Shown: positions 8,278 through 16,421 of the stretch, one piece after another
Numbering within the stretch: the stretch's first letter is position 1
Layout of the letters: every line of letters begins with the position of its first letter
Source: Streptomyces aureus
Lineage (GTDB): Bacteria; Actinomycetota; Actinomycetes; Streptomycetales; Streptomycetaceae
Length of the DNA: 64,000 nt
Reading direction: 5' to 3'
Assembly: GCF_000725495.1 (NCBI RefSeq)
Contig: NZ_JNZD01000025.1
Location: forward strand, 1 to 64,000
Made by a program: the position numbers and the translations under genes
The notes under the pieces: generated by a model
The model's database searches: none
What the model saw: only the letters and a program-made list of their open reading frames with translations
What the model was told of the DNA's origin: nothing

Positions 8278-9330
8278 ATGACCACTCCCACCATCACGTC
8301 CCTGGCGTTCCTGACCCCGGGCAACTTCGCCGACGACGACCCGTACACCGGTCTGGAGGAGACGCTCCGGCTCTTCGAGTACGGCGAACGTCTTGGGTTC
8401 GACGGGGGCTGGATCCGGCAGCGCCATCTCGAACACGGCGTCGGCTCGGCGGCCGTGTTCCTCGCCGCGGCGGGCCAGCGCACCGAGCGGATCGAACTCG
8501 GCACCGCCGTCATCCCGATCGGTTACGAGAACCCGTTCCGTCTCGCGGAGGACCTGTCGCTCGCCGACGTCCTGTCCAGGGGCCGGCTCCAGATCGGCGT
8601 CAGCACCGGGATGCCGCACGCCGACCTGCTCGGCGACCTGGTGCACGACGGAGACTGGCGCGGCTTCGACCTGTCGTACGGCAGGATCGACCGCGTCCTC
8701 GGCCATCTGCGCGGCGACCACCTCGGCGGCCCGGACACGGTGATCCACTCCCCGGGCAACGTCCAGCGTCCGCGGTTGCAGCCGTACAGTCCCGGTCTGT
8801 CCGGGCGCATCTGGTACGGCGGCGGGAGCCTGCGCTCGGCGCGCTGGGCCGGCGAGAGCAACCTGAGCCTGCTGTCCGGCAACATCGTGACCGGCGAGGG
8901 GACCGACGACTTCACCACGGCCCAGCTGAATCTGCTGTCCGCGTACCGCCGGGCGCTGCCCCCAGGAGACGTCGAGCGTCCGGCACGGGTGGCGCTGGGC
9001 CGGGTGCTCGTGCCCTTCGACAGCGCGGACGCCGCCGGACGGGCCCGCTACCGCGCCTACGCGGCCGCCCGCCACGCCCGGACCCTGGCGCCCCAGGGCC
9101 CGAAGCGGACCTTGTTCGCCCCCGATGTGGTGGGCACCGCCGAACAGATCCTGGAGCACCTGACCACCGACCCGGTGCTCGCCCAGGTGTCCGAGCTGCG
9201 GCTGGAATTGCCGTACGAGTTCCACCGCGAGGAGTACGAGCAGATCCTGCACGACACGCGCCATCTGATCGCCCCCGAACTGGGCTGGACCCCGGCCACC
9301 GAGGATGCGTTGCCGGTCCTGGGGGGCTAG
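8278..9330 (+). CDS. FMN-dependent luciferase-like monooxygenase, KPN_01858-like
   Basis: A 350-aa LLM-family enzyme, ATG 8278, 14 nt after the ATPase gene. Family features include the N-terminal strand SLAFLTPGNFADDD, the segment GYENPFRLAEDLSLADVLSRGRLQIGVSTGMPH and a downstream FMN-binding GGGSLRSARWAGESNL stretch. Length and partner genes fit the TIGR04027 group, recalled from family knowledge, which always neighbours a peptide-like ABC importer. The probable job is oxidative release of sulfur (or other heteroatom) from the imported compound; the SAM-IV control supports sulfur, but the substrate is not known. Confidence 0.8.
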   Translation: MTTPTITSLAFLTPGNFADDDPYTGLEETLRLFEYGERLGFDGGWIRQRHLEHGVGSAAVFLAAAGQRTERIELGTAVIPIGYENPFRLAEDLSLADVLSRGRLQIGVSTGMPHADLLGDLVHDGDWRGFDLSYGRIDRVLGHLRGDHLGGPDTVIHSPGNVQRPRLQPYSPGLSGRIWYGGGSLRSARWAGESNLSLLSGNIVTGEGTDDFTTAQLNLLSAYRRALPPGDVERPARVALGRVLVPFDSADAAGRARYRAYAAARHARTLAPQGPKRTLFAPDVVGTAEQILEHLTTDPVLAQVSELRLELPYEFHREEYEQILHDTRHLIAPELGWTPATEDALPVLGG

Positions 9331-9428
9331 TTGGGCGAGGATGGTTGGCGTGACGTCCGGGCAGGCCGGGACTGTCCCGGGCGGTTTGGGGGCTGGTGCG
9401 GAGCCGGCGTCGGAGGCTCCCCTCCGGG

Positions 9429-9788
9429 TCAGGTCTGCCCACCGTCCGACAGTTCCGGCACCGAGGAGGGGACGGCGGACGGCACTGCGGAGGTCATCGG
9501 GCTGGGAAGCGGACAGTCCTGGTCCCACTTCTTGTCGCGCACCTGCTTCCAGATCTCGCTCCAGTCCGAGGGGCAGGCACTTCGCGGAGCCGGCACGGTC
9601 CCCGGTGACACGGTGGCCGACCGTGTACCCGTAGACGCAGGGTTCACGGGATGGCACTCCGCTTCGTACGCGCCACCGGTGCACTCGACCTCCGAACTGC
9701 CCGAGCACGCGGACACACCGCACACAGCGACTGTCAGGACCATCGCACTGGCGGCCCCGCCTGCCCAGGACGAACGACTTCTCCCCAT
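9429..9788 (-). CDS. Small lipoprotein of unknown function
   Basis: A 119-aa protein starting at ATG 9788 (minus strand) with GGAGGGG just upstream. A hydrophobic N-terminus ends in lipobox VSAC with Cys28. The short mature part has a CTGGAYEAECHP segment and a conserved-looking CPSDWSEIWKQVRDKKWDQDC segment, then a Ser/Pro/Val-rich tail. The Cys pairs could form disulfides outside the membrane. No family recognised. It is convergent with the luciferase-like gene; the longer upstream frame has no ribosome binding site. Confidence 0.6.
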   Translation of the reverse strand: MGRSRSSWAGGAASAMVLTVAVCGVSACSGSSEVECTGGAYEAECHPVNPASTGTRSATVSPGTVPAPRSACPSDWSEIWKQVRDKKWDQDCPLPSPMTSAVPSAVPSSVPELSDGGQT

Positions 9789-10029
9789 GACAGCCCCTCC
9801 ACGACAGTCCCTCCATGACGGCGCAAACGCCGCATTCTCCCGCAGGAACGAGGGCTTCGGCACCCCTGTCTCCGCCACACGCTCATGGCCGGATCGGAGC
9901 GGAGCACAACCGTGCCGTCCACACAGACCCCGGCCCCGGCCGCGCGTCGGGGCCGCGCCCAACCCGCGTGGGCGAACTCCGCGCGGGCGATGCGGCGTGG
10001 ACGAACGCGAGACGGTGCGGCGGGCGTTG

Positions 10030-10473
10030 CTACGCCTCGTACACCCGGCCCAGCAGCTCCATCAGCTGTCTGCCCTCCGCCTCGCTGAGCGGTGCCAGCA
10101 GTTCGGCGTTGGCGCGCTCCGCCAGTTCCGCGCAGCGCTCCAGGGTGCGCAGGCCCGTCGACGTCACCGTGACCGCGTTCTTGCGGCGGTCGCGGGGATC
10201 GGGCCGACGCACCGCGAGTCCCGCGTCCTCCAGGTGGTTCAGCAGCAGGACGACGTCCTTGGCGTCGAATCCCAGCCGGCGCACCAGGTCCGCCTGGGCC
10301 ACCGGGCCGTACTCGGCGACCGCCGCGAGCACGGCGTGCTGGGGCAGTCTCAGGCCCTCCTCGGCGATGGCGTCGGCGACCAGGCTCCGGCCGCGCGCGG
10401 CCACCCGGCCGACCAGCCAGCTCGGCAGTGACTGGATGTGCCCCAGGGCGTCCGGCCCCTCGAAACGCGTCAT
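10030..10473 (-). CDS. MarR-family transcriptional regulator
   Basis: A 147-aa winged-helix protein. Recognisable MarR features are LPQHAVLAAVAEYGPVAQADLVRRLGFDAKDVVLLLNHLEDAGLAVRR and the wing DPRDRRKNAVTVT, followed by a C-terminal dimerisation helix. Start ATG 10473. It is divergent from a quinone-reductase-like gene, and the 112-bp gap holds a perfect inverted repeat (10494-10512) and a third half-site. It is therefore likely to repress itself and the oxidoreductase and to be released by an electrophile or quinone. Confidence 0.88.
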   Translation of the reverse strand: MTRFEGPDALGHIQSLPSWLVGRVAARGRSLVADAIAEEGLRLPQHAVLAAVAEYGPVAQADLVRRLGFDAKDVVLLLNHLEDAGLAVRRPDPRDRRKNAVTVTSTGLRTLERCAELAERANAELLAPLSEAEGRQLMELLGRVYEA

Positions 10474-10493
10474 GGGAGAACCGTACCGCGAAC

Positions 10494-10550
10494 TCGTTGG
10501 ACTTCCCAACGAAATCCTCCTACGCTGAAATCCATGGGGGATCCCAACGA
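10494..10550. promoter_or_regulatory. MarR operator: inverted repeat plus extra half-site
   Basis: TCGTTGG (10494-10500) and CCAACGA (10506-10512) form a perfect 7-bp inverted repeat with a 5-bp spacer. A further CCAACGA half-site lies at 10544-10550. Both are in the divergent promoter region of the MarR gene and the MDR-type oxidoreductase. Confidence 0.75.
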
Positions 10551-10585
10551 TTCCTTTCGTGTGTCCGTCACGTCCGGAGGTGTCC

Positions 10586-11509
10586 ATGCGTCGCGTCCGC
10601 CATGAGCCCGGCGGCGATGGGAAAGGTCTCGTCGTCGAGGAGGTACCCGTTCCCGAGCCCGGCCCGGGTGAGGTGCTCGTCCGGTGCGAGGCGATCGGCG
10701 TCACGCTGCCGACCGTCCGCAAGCTGCGCGAGGGCGCCGGGCCGGTGACCCTCGGCGGCGAGGTGGCCGGTGTCGTCGCCGCGGTCGGCGAAGGTGTCAC
10801 CGGCTTCGCGGTGGGCGACCGGGTCACCGGCCTCTGCTTCTCGCACGCCTACGCCGAACTGGCCGTCGTCCACGAGAAGATGGCCTCCCTCATCCCCGAG
10901 CGGGCCACGGCGGTCGACGCCGTGGCCCTCGTCCGCAGCGGGCTGGTGGCACGCGGCGCGCACGAGGCCGGACGTCCCCGTCCCGGCGACGCGGTCCTGG
11001 TCACCGCGGCTGCCAGCGCGGTCGGCACGCTCGCCCTGCAGTACGCGAAGGCGGGCGGGGCCTCCCGGGTCGTCGCGGCCGTCGGCAGCGCGGACAAGGC
11101 GGAGTTCGTCCGCTCGCTCGGCGCGGACGAGGTCGTGCTCTACGAGGACGAGTCCTGGGGCGCTCCGGTCGATGTCGTCGTCGACGGCGTCGGCGGGGAA
11201 CTGCTCGGACCCGCGGTGCGCGCCCTGGCTCCCGGCGGCCAGCTGGTCGCCTTCAGTTCCGGCGGCGGCACCGTCGACGCCTTCGAGCTGCTCGTCCGGA
11301 GCGCCTCGGTCGTCGGCTTCCAGATGGCCGCCGTCGCCAGGGACCGGCCCGAGGTGTACGCGCGGTGGCGCGACGAACTGTGGGAGTTCCACCGCAAGGG
11401 CACCCTGCGTACCCGCGTGCACGCCGAGATCCCGCTCACCGAGGCGGCGCGGGCCCACGAGGTCATCGCGTCGCGCCGCAATCTGGGCAAGGTCGTGCTG
11501 CGGCCCTGA
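10586..11509 (+). CDS. NADPH:quinone reductase-like, MDR-family oxidoreductase
   Basis: A 307-aa medium-chain dehydrogenase/reductase of the zinc-free quinone-oxidoreductase type. A GroES-like N-terminal domain (VPVPEPGPGEVLVRCEAIGV, GGEVAGVVAAVGEGV, GDRV) precedes a Rossmann domain with the motif AASAVGTLALQYAK. No zinc-ligand Cys cluster is seen. It probably reduces quinones or activated alkenes with NADPH in the cytosol. ATG 10586 is preceded by CGGAGGTG. It is divergent from the MarR gene and probably controlled by it. Confidence 0.85.
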   Translation: MRRVRHEPGGDGKGLVVEEVPVPEPGPGEVLVRCEAIGVTLPTVRKLREGAGPVTLGGEVAGVVAAVGEGVTGFAVGDRVTGLCFSHAYAELAVVHEKMASLIPERATAVDAVALVRSGLVARGAHEAGRPRPGDAVLVTAAASAVGTLALQYAKAGGASRVVAAVGSADKAEFVRSLGADEVVLYEDESWGAPVDVVVDGVGGELLGPAVRALAPGGQLVAFSSGGGTVDAFELLVRSASVVGFQMAAVARDRPEVYARWRDELWEFHRKGTLRTRVHAEIPLTEAARAHEVIASRRNLGKVVLRP

Positions 11510-11579
11510 GGGACCGGTGGGGAGGCCGGACGGGCGTGCCGCTCAGCGCCGGGATCGCCATCGGCCGCCGCCGGCCGCT

Positions 11580-11690
11580 GCGGATCACCGGGGCCCCGCG
11601 CGTGTCGGACCACCGGGCGCCACCGCCCGTCGCGGACGATCTGGGGCCGCCGCCCGCCGCGGATCACCGGGCGCCGCCGCCCGTTGCGAA
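11580..11690. repeat. Imperfect direct repeats of about 33 bp
   Basis: Three to four diverged copies of a unit reading roughly GGATCACCGGGCGCC then GCCGCCCG fill the gap between the oxidoreductase and the LexA-like gene. No gene is seen. They could be a decayed repeat or a folded 3' end. Confidence 0.4.
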
Positions 11691-11717
11691 CACGGGCGCG
11701 GCTCCGGGACCACCGCC

Positions 11718-12389
11718 CTACAGCAGGCGCAGGACTCCGACGACCTTGCCGAGAATGCGCGCCCCGTCGCCCGGGATCGGGGCGAAGGCCGGGTTGCGCG
11801 GCATCAGCCACACCTGTCCGTCCTTGCGGTGCAGGACCTTGACGGTGGCCTCGTCCTCCAGCAGGGCGGCGACGATGTCGCCGTGCTCGGCGCTGTCCTG
11901 CTTGCGCACGGTCACGATGTCGCCGTCGCAGATCGCCGCCTCGATCATGCTGTCGCCGGCCACGGTCAGGGCGAACAGCTCGCCCTCGCCGACGACTTGG
12001 CGCGGCAGGGAGTAGACGTCCTCGACCATCTCGTCGGCGAGGAGCGGCGCACCGGCGGCGATGCGCCCGACGAGCGGCACCTCGACCGGCGCCGCGCTCC
12101 GGGCGCCGAGGTCCGGGGCCCAGGAGGGGCGCACGCGGTAGGCGCGGGGACGGTGCGGGTCGCGGTAGAGAACACCCTTGTGTTCCAGCGCCCCCAGCTG
12201 GTGCGCGACCGAGCTGGTGCTGGAGAGCTGCACGGCCTGGCCGATCTCCCGCATCGACGGCGGGTAGCCCTGCCGGGCGACGGACTCCGTGATGTACCGG
12301 ACGATGGCCGCCTGGCGGGCGGTCAGCTCACCTTCGACGGTCTGTACGCCCGGGGGGCGTCCCCGCCGTGCCGGCGCGCTGTTCTCCAT
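11718..12389 (-). CDS. LexA-like repressor (S24 family), probable second copy
   Basis: A 223-aa LexA-fold protein. Its N-terminal winged HTH ([48 protein letters not shown]) is followed by a C-terminal S24 peptidase domain. The autocleavage Ala112-Gly113 bond lies in GRIAAGAP, and the catalytic dyad is Ser147 (GDSMIE) and Lys184 (ATVKV). All key residues are present, so it should self-cleave with RecA. It is shorter than the usual Streptomyces LexA of roughly 230-260 residues and lacks that protein's longer N-terminus, hence probably a paralogue. No GAAC-N4-GTTC SOS box is visible upstream, unlike typical autoregulated lexA. Confidence 0.85.
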   Translation of the reverse strand: MENSAPARRGRPPGVQTVEGELTARQAAIVRYITESVARQGYPPSMREIGQAVQLSSTSSVAHQLGALEHKGVLYRDPHRPRAYRVRPSWAPDLGARSAAPVEVPLVGRIAAGAPLLADEMVEDVYSLPRQVVGEGELFALTVAGDSMIEAAICDGDIVTVRKQDSAEHGDIVAALLEDEATVKVLHRKDGQVWLMPRNPAFAPIPGDGARILGKVVGVLRLL

Positions 12390-12581
12390 CTCCGGACACC
12401 TCCGTGCAAGATCCTCGCGGAACTTGACCCTAACCCGTCATCCGACGCACAGGGAACGCCGGGACGGGAAATGGCCTCTTCCGGGCGCGGAACCGACCGC
12501 CCGGCACGGGCGCGGCCGACGCCCGGCGTGCCACCAGGGGGGTATCGGAGGGCGGACCCGGTGACCACCGGTGCGGGATGA

Positions 12582-12770
12582 TCACCAGTGCGGGGTGGGG
12601 ACGGTCGGTGCGTCGCCGTCGGCCTCGCGCACCGGGCGCGGGGGCTGGTCGAGGATCTCGCGGGCCGCGGCTCCGTCCCCGCCGGGCCGGCGCTGCCGGG
12701 TGCGCATCCGGTGGCCGAGGAGGGTGAACCGTTCGAGGAGCAGGACGAATGCTCCTTTGGCCTGTTTCAC
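12582..12770 (-). CDS. Small basic peptide, function unknown
   Basis: A possible 62-aa product. GTG at 12770 is preceded by AAGGA about 7 nt upstream. It begins VKQAKGAFVLLLERFTLLGH, then a basic stretch RMRTRQRRPGG, then an acidic and Pro-rich tail ending in PTPHW. No family recognised. It is divergent from the TrmB/LuxR-type regulator at 12869, which in Streptomyces sometimes flanks peptide natural-product genes, so a signal or precursor peptide is possible but unproven. Confidence 0.4.
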   Translation of the reverse strand: MKQAKGAFVLLLERFTLLGHRMRTRQRRPGGDGAAAREILDQPPRPVREADGDAPTVPTPHW

Positions 12771-12868
12771 AGTGATTCCTTCCGGGTGGGTCTGGGAAAC
12801 TCCATCGCGCATCTGGACAATGGCCACGGCGGCGGCGGTCGGGGGTGACCGGCTGATGAGGGGGTCGG

Positions 12869-13930
12869 GTGGGCGGCATCGGTGAGGACGGCGGGCTCCA
12901 GGACGTCCGTACGGCGGCACATCGGCCGGCGCACGAGACGCAGTTGTCCGAGGACGCCGTCCGTGTGTTCCGGTGGGTGAGCGCCCAGGGGTCGTGCGAC
13001 GTGGTGACGCTCGCCGCGGCCCTGGGGGTGCCGGAGGAGGTGGCGTCCTCGGCGGTGGCCACGCTGACCGAGCTCCTGCTGCTGCGCCGGCTGCCCGGCG
13101 ACCCCGACCGGTTCGTGGCGGAGGCCCCGGACGCGGCCCTCGCCGCGCTGGTCGCTCCGCGGGAGGCGGGGCTGCGCAGACAGCTCGCCGAACTCGACCG
13201 GCTGCGGGCGGAACTCTCCCTGCTGACGCCCTTCTACGCGGACGGGCGGCGGCAGTGGCAGGGGCGGGCGCCCCTGATGGAGATCACGGAGCTGAAGACC
13301 GTCGTGGGAATGATCACCGAGGCGACCATGCGGTGCCGCAAGGAGGTGCGCACCTGCCACCCCGGCGGCGGCCGCTCCCCCGCTCTGCTGGAGCAGGCGT
13401 TCGTGCAGGACCGCGACATGCTGCGGCGCGGCATACGGATGCGCACGCTGTACCAGCACACGGCCCGCTATCACCTGCCCACGCAGGAGTACGCGCGGCG
13501 GATGACCGACGAGGGCGCGGAGATCAGGACGCTGAGCGAACTGTTCGGCCGCATGGTGGCCTTCGACGGGGAGACGGTGTTCATCCCGCACCAGGACGAT
13601 CTGGACGCGGCCATCGTCATCCAGGACCCGTCCACGGTCTCCTATCTCTGCGCGACCTTCGACCACGCCTGGTCCCTGGCCGAGCCCTATCACCCGGCGT
13701 GGACGGAGAGTTCGGCCCGCGACGAGGTGAAGCAGGCCATCGTGCGGCTGCTGGCCGAGGGCATGAAGGACGAGATGGTGGCCCGCAGGCTGGGCATGTC
13801 GCTGCGGACCTGCCGCAAGCACATCGCCGAGATCATGGAGCAGTTGGGCGCGGCGAGCCGCTTCCAGGCCGGGTATCTGGCCCGCGTGCAGTCCTCGGGC
13901 CCGGCCTCCGCGGCCGCGGGCGGCGCCTGA
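12869..13930 (+). CDS. TrmB/LuxR-type helix-turn-helix regulator
   Basis: A 353-aa cytosolic regulator. The N-terminus holds a winged-helix-like segment (LSEDAVRVFRWVSAQGSCDVVTLAAALGVPEEVASSAVATL). A central sensor-like region (TEATMRCRKEVRTCHPGGGRSP to FDGETVFIPHQDD) resembles the TrmB/phospholipase-D-like fold. The C-terminus is a LuxR-type HTH (residues about 285-340, DEMVARRLGMSLRTCRKHIAEIMEQLGA). This architecture is widespread in Streptomyces; ligands are unknown. GTG 12869 was taken as start after a G-rich stretch. It points toward the SARP gene, with which it is convergent. Confidence 0.8.
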   Translation: MGGIGEDGGLQDVRTAAHRPAHETQLSEDAVRVFRWVSAQGSCDVVTLAAALGVPEEVASSAVATLTELLLLRRLPGDPDRFVAEAPDAALAALVAPREAGLRRQLAELDRLRAELSLLTPFYADGRRQWQGRAPLMEITELKTVVGMITEATMRCRKEVRTCHPGGGRSPALLEQAFVQDRDMLRRGIRMRTLYQHTARYHLPTQEYARRMTDEGAEIRTLSELFGRMVAFDGETVFIPHQDDLDAAIVIQDPSTVSYLCATFDHAWSLAEPYHPAWTESSARDEVKQAIVRLLAEGMKDEMVARRLGMSLRTCRKHIAEIMEQLGAASRFQAGYLARVQSSGPASAAAGGA

Positions 13931-14118
13931 GGGCGCGGCGGGACCAAGTGCCGGGCGCACCCTGACGAGCAGGGCGACGGACGGACCCGCGAGCCGCCCG
14001 CCCAAGGGCACGCCCCGGGACCGCGGCGCCGCGGGACGACCGTCCAGCCGCGGGCGCCGGCACCCCGGATCTCGCCCGGGGTCGTGCCGCCGGACAGGCG
14101 CGACGCCGCGAACCCGAC

Positions 14119-16011
14119 CTAGCACCGCTCTCCCGACGCGGCCGCCTGTTCCCGCGCCAGGAGCAGGGACAGCCAGGGCAGTTCGTAGCGCATCACCTCC
14201 GGGGCCACGGCCGTGTGCGCGGTCACCTCGGGCAGGGAGGGCGGCGGCAGGACACCGACCTCGATGAGTTCCTCCAGGGCACGCTGTGCGCCCCGCCCGT
14301 CCTTGCCGAGGGCGCGGGCGGCGGCGGGCAGGGTGAAGGAGACGTCGGGCAGTGCGGCCAGGGCCTGGAGGGAGTCCCGGGCGGGTGCGGGCAGCCGGGT
14401 CCAGGCCCCGGCGAGGCGGGCGCGGACGCCGAGCCCGCCCGACGCGAGCTCGTCCAGGGCCTCCAGGGGATGTTCGAGCCGGTCCGCGTACTGGCCGAGC
14501 GACACGTGCCGCAGCACGGACAGGCGGTTTCCGGCCGCTCGCAGGGCGAACGGGAGGTGCCCGGTGGCACGGGCGATGCGGAGGGCGGCGGCGTGTTCGG
14601 CGGTCAGCCGGGTCCGTCCGATGATTCCGCCGAGCAGGTCGAGTGCCTCCTCCCCGGACAGTGGGGGGAGTTCCACCCGGTGCGCGGGGTCCAGACAGGG
14701 CAGCCGGCCGCGGGAGGTGACGAGGGCGGCGGCGGGGCCCGACGGCGGGAGCAGCGGGCCGAGGGCGGCGGTGTAGGGGGCGTCGTCGAGGAGGAGCAGG
14801 ATGCGGCGCCCGGACAGCCAGGAGCGCCAGGCGGTGGCCGCTTCCTCCCGGTCGGCGGGCAGCCGCTCGGTGCAGCCGAGGGAGCGGGCCAGTTCCGCGA
14901 GGACCGAGGCCCAGGGCCGGGCGGAGCCGTCCTCGGCGCACAGCCGGGTGGCGACCACCCCGTCGGGGAAGCGCGGGGCGAGACGGTGGGCGACGTGGAC
15001 GGCGAAGGCCGTCTTGCCGACGCCGACCGCGCCGGTGACCAGGACCGGCGGCCCGCCCTCGAAGTCCAGTTGCGCCGCCACGACGTCCAGTTCCGTCGCT
15101 CGCCCGGTGAAGTCGGCGAGGTCCGGAGGGAGCAGTCGTGAGCCGGTGGGGCCGCCGCGCGGCCGGGAGGGGGCCATGTCGTCGAGCAGGGACCGGTGGG
15201 CGCCGTGCAGGGCCGCTCCGGGCTCCAGACCGAGTTCGCGCGACAGACGCTGCCGGCAGTCGTCGTAGGCGGCCAGCGCCTCCGTCCTGCGGCCGACCCG
15301 GTGCAGTGCGGTCAGCTGGGCGGCGCGCAGCCGCTCGCGCAGCGGGTGGCGGCTCACCATCTCGTCCACGGTGTCGGCGACCGGGCCCGGGTCCCCTATG
15401 TCCAGCTGGGCCTCGGCCCAGGCCTCGTAGACGGCCAGGCGCCGGGCGTGCTGCCGCTCGACGGCGGCGCGCAGCACGTCGGCCCGGGGGGCCAGGTCGC
15501 TGAAGGGATCGTGCCGCCACAGGTCCAGGGCCTGGCGGTACGACCGGGCCGCGCGGCTCGGGACGCCGGCCCGGGCCTCGGCGTCGCCGCGCCGTGCCAG
15601 TTCCTCGAAGCGCAGGGTGTCGCACTCCTCCGCGGTGAGGTGCAGGACGTAGCCGCCGGGGCCGTGGCGCAGCCGGCCCAGGTCGTCGGGGTCGAGGACC
15701 CGGCGCAGGGTGGAGACGTACGCCTGGAGGTTCTTACGGGCGGTGCGGGGCGGGTCGTCGGGCCAGACGGCGTCGGTCAACTCCTCCACGGATACGGGCG
15801 TGTTGGGGCGGGTGAGCAGGACCGCCAGGACGAGGCGCTGCTTCAGGGGGCCGAGCGCGAGGGGCCGGCCGCCACGGAAGGCCCGTAAAGGACCGAGAAC
15901 GTTCAATCGTAAATTGGTGACGGCGTTTTTGTTTCCGATGTCGACCGCGGGCTCTCCGGGAATTGCGGGATCCGACGCCACGCCGCGGTTTTCCGTGAGC
16001 GAATCGGTCAT
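14119..16011 (-). CDS. SARP-family regulator with NB-ARC/AfsR-like ATPase domain
   Basis: A 630-aa regulator. Residues about 33-125 form the OmpR-like winged-helix DNA-binding domain (RLNVLGPLRAFRGGRPLALGP, EELTDAVWPDDPP, NLQAYVSTLRRVL). The bacterial transcriptional activator domain follows to about 280, then an NB-ARC-like ATPase with Walker A GAVGVGKT (327-334) and Walker B LLLLDD (405-410). AfsR-type SARPs activate secondary-metabolite genes by binding 7-bp direct repeats 11 bp apart, 8 bp before the -10. Three promoters in this window have such arrays (16341, 30018, 30288), so this gene is the natural candidate activator. Its own upstream region has none. ATG 16011 is preceded by GAGGG. 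Confidence 0.88.
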   Translation of the reverse strand: MTDSLTENRGVASDPAIPGEPAVDIGNKNAVTNLRLNVLGPLRAFRGGRPLALGPLKQRLVLAVLLTRPNTPVSVEELTDAVWPDDPPRTARKNLQAYVSTLRRVLDPDDLGRLRHGPGGYVLHLTAEECDTLRFEELARRGDAEARAGVPSRAARSYRQALDLWRHDPFSDLAPRADVLRAAVERQHARRLAVYEAWAEAQLDIGDPGPVADTVDEMVSRHPLRERLRAAQLTALHRVGRRTEALAAYDDCRQRLSRELGLEPGAALHGAHRSLLDDMAPSRPRGGPTGSRLLPPDLADFTGRATELDVVAAQLDFEGGPPVLVTGAVGVGKTAFAVHVAHRLAPRFPDGVVATRLCAEDGSARPWASVLAELARSLGCTERLPADREEAATAWRSWLSGRRILLLLDDAPYTAALGPLLPPSGPAAALVTSRGRLPCLDPAHRVELPPLSGEEALDLLGGIIGRTRLTAEHAAALRIARATGHLPFALRAAGNRLSVLRHVSLGQYADRLEHPLEALDELASGGLGVRARLAGAWTRLPAPARDSLQALAALPDVSFTLPAAARALGKDGRGAQRALEELIEVGVLPPPSLPEVTAHTAVAPEVMRYELPWLSLLLAREQAAASGERC

Positions 16012-16340
16012 CTCGCGCCCTCAGCCCCGTCCCCAGCCGGTGTCGTCGGAGTTCTGACAGCAGGGGAAATGAATTCTGTGCACGAAAGCCTCCGAGGAGC
16101 GGCAGGGGGTGAGGGAATCCGCGAGGAGCCGTGAGCCTTCGGGAATTCGGTGGAATTCCTCCGGCCTTCACAGCATGCGCACGGGCCGATGCCGGGGCCA
16201 TGGACTCGAGGATGGCTCAAGGTGCATGCAGCAACGCACCCGGCGGGACAAAGACCGAGCATGCCCGCAAACTGCCGTGAATCGACCGCCGTTGCCCCTT
16301 TCCGTCCTCCGACTGGTCAGGACCGTGCCGCGTACCGGCC
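16012..16340. promoter_or_regulatory. Intergenic region between SARP and radical SAM operon
   Basis: No gene is supported. The region is less GC-rich near the SARP start. It contains an inverted repeat GGAATTC (16142-16148) and GAATTCC (16153-16159) with a 4-bp spacer, which could be an operator for the SARP promoter. Confidence 0.35.
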
Positions 16341-16384
16341 TCGAACCGCCCGCCAACCGCGACCGAACCGGTGCCGCGCAGGCT
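16341..16384 (+). promoter_or_regulatory. SARP-box array and -10 of the radical SAM operon
   Basis: Three heptamers lie at exact 11-bp period: TCGAACC (16341-16347), GCCAACC (16352-16358) and CCGAACC (16363-16369). Nine bases after the last is CAGGCT (16379-16384) as -10. This is the published SARP-target geometry, and the same array occurs before the precursor and P450 genes. The start codon of the radical SAM gene is 38 bp further on. Confidence 0.65.
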
Positions 16385-16421
16385 GGGCCCGCACGTCGTG
16401 GTGGCCTACGGAGGTGACGAG

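Noticed and set aside
12390..12440. SOS box upstream of the LexA-like gene
   Set aside because: Only a partial GAAC half-site is visible; no symmetric GAAC-N4-GTTC.
12767..15625. 952-codon minus-strand open frame spanning the regulator and SARP genes
   Set aside because: It conflicts with two well-supported genes and reads as Arg/Pro-rich shadow sequence.
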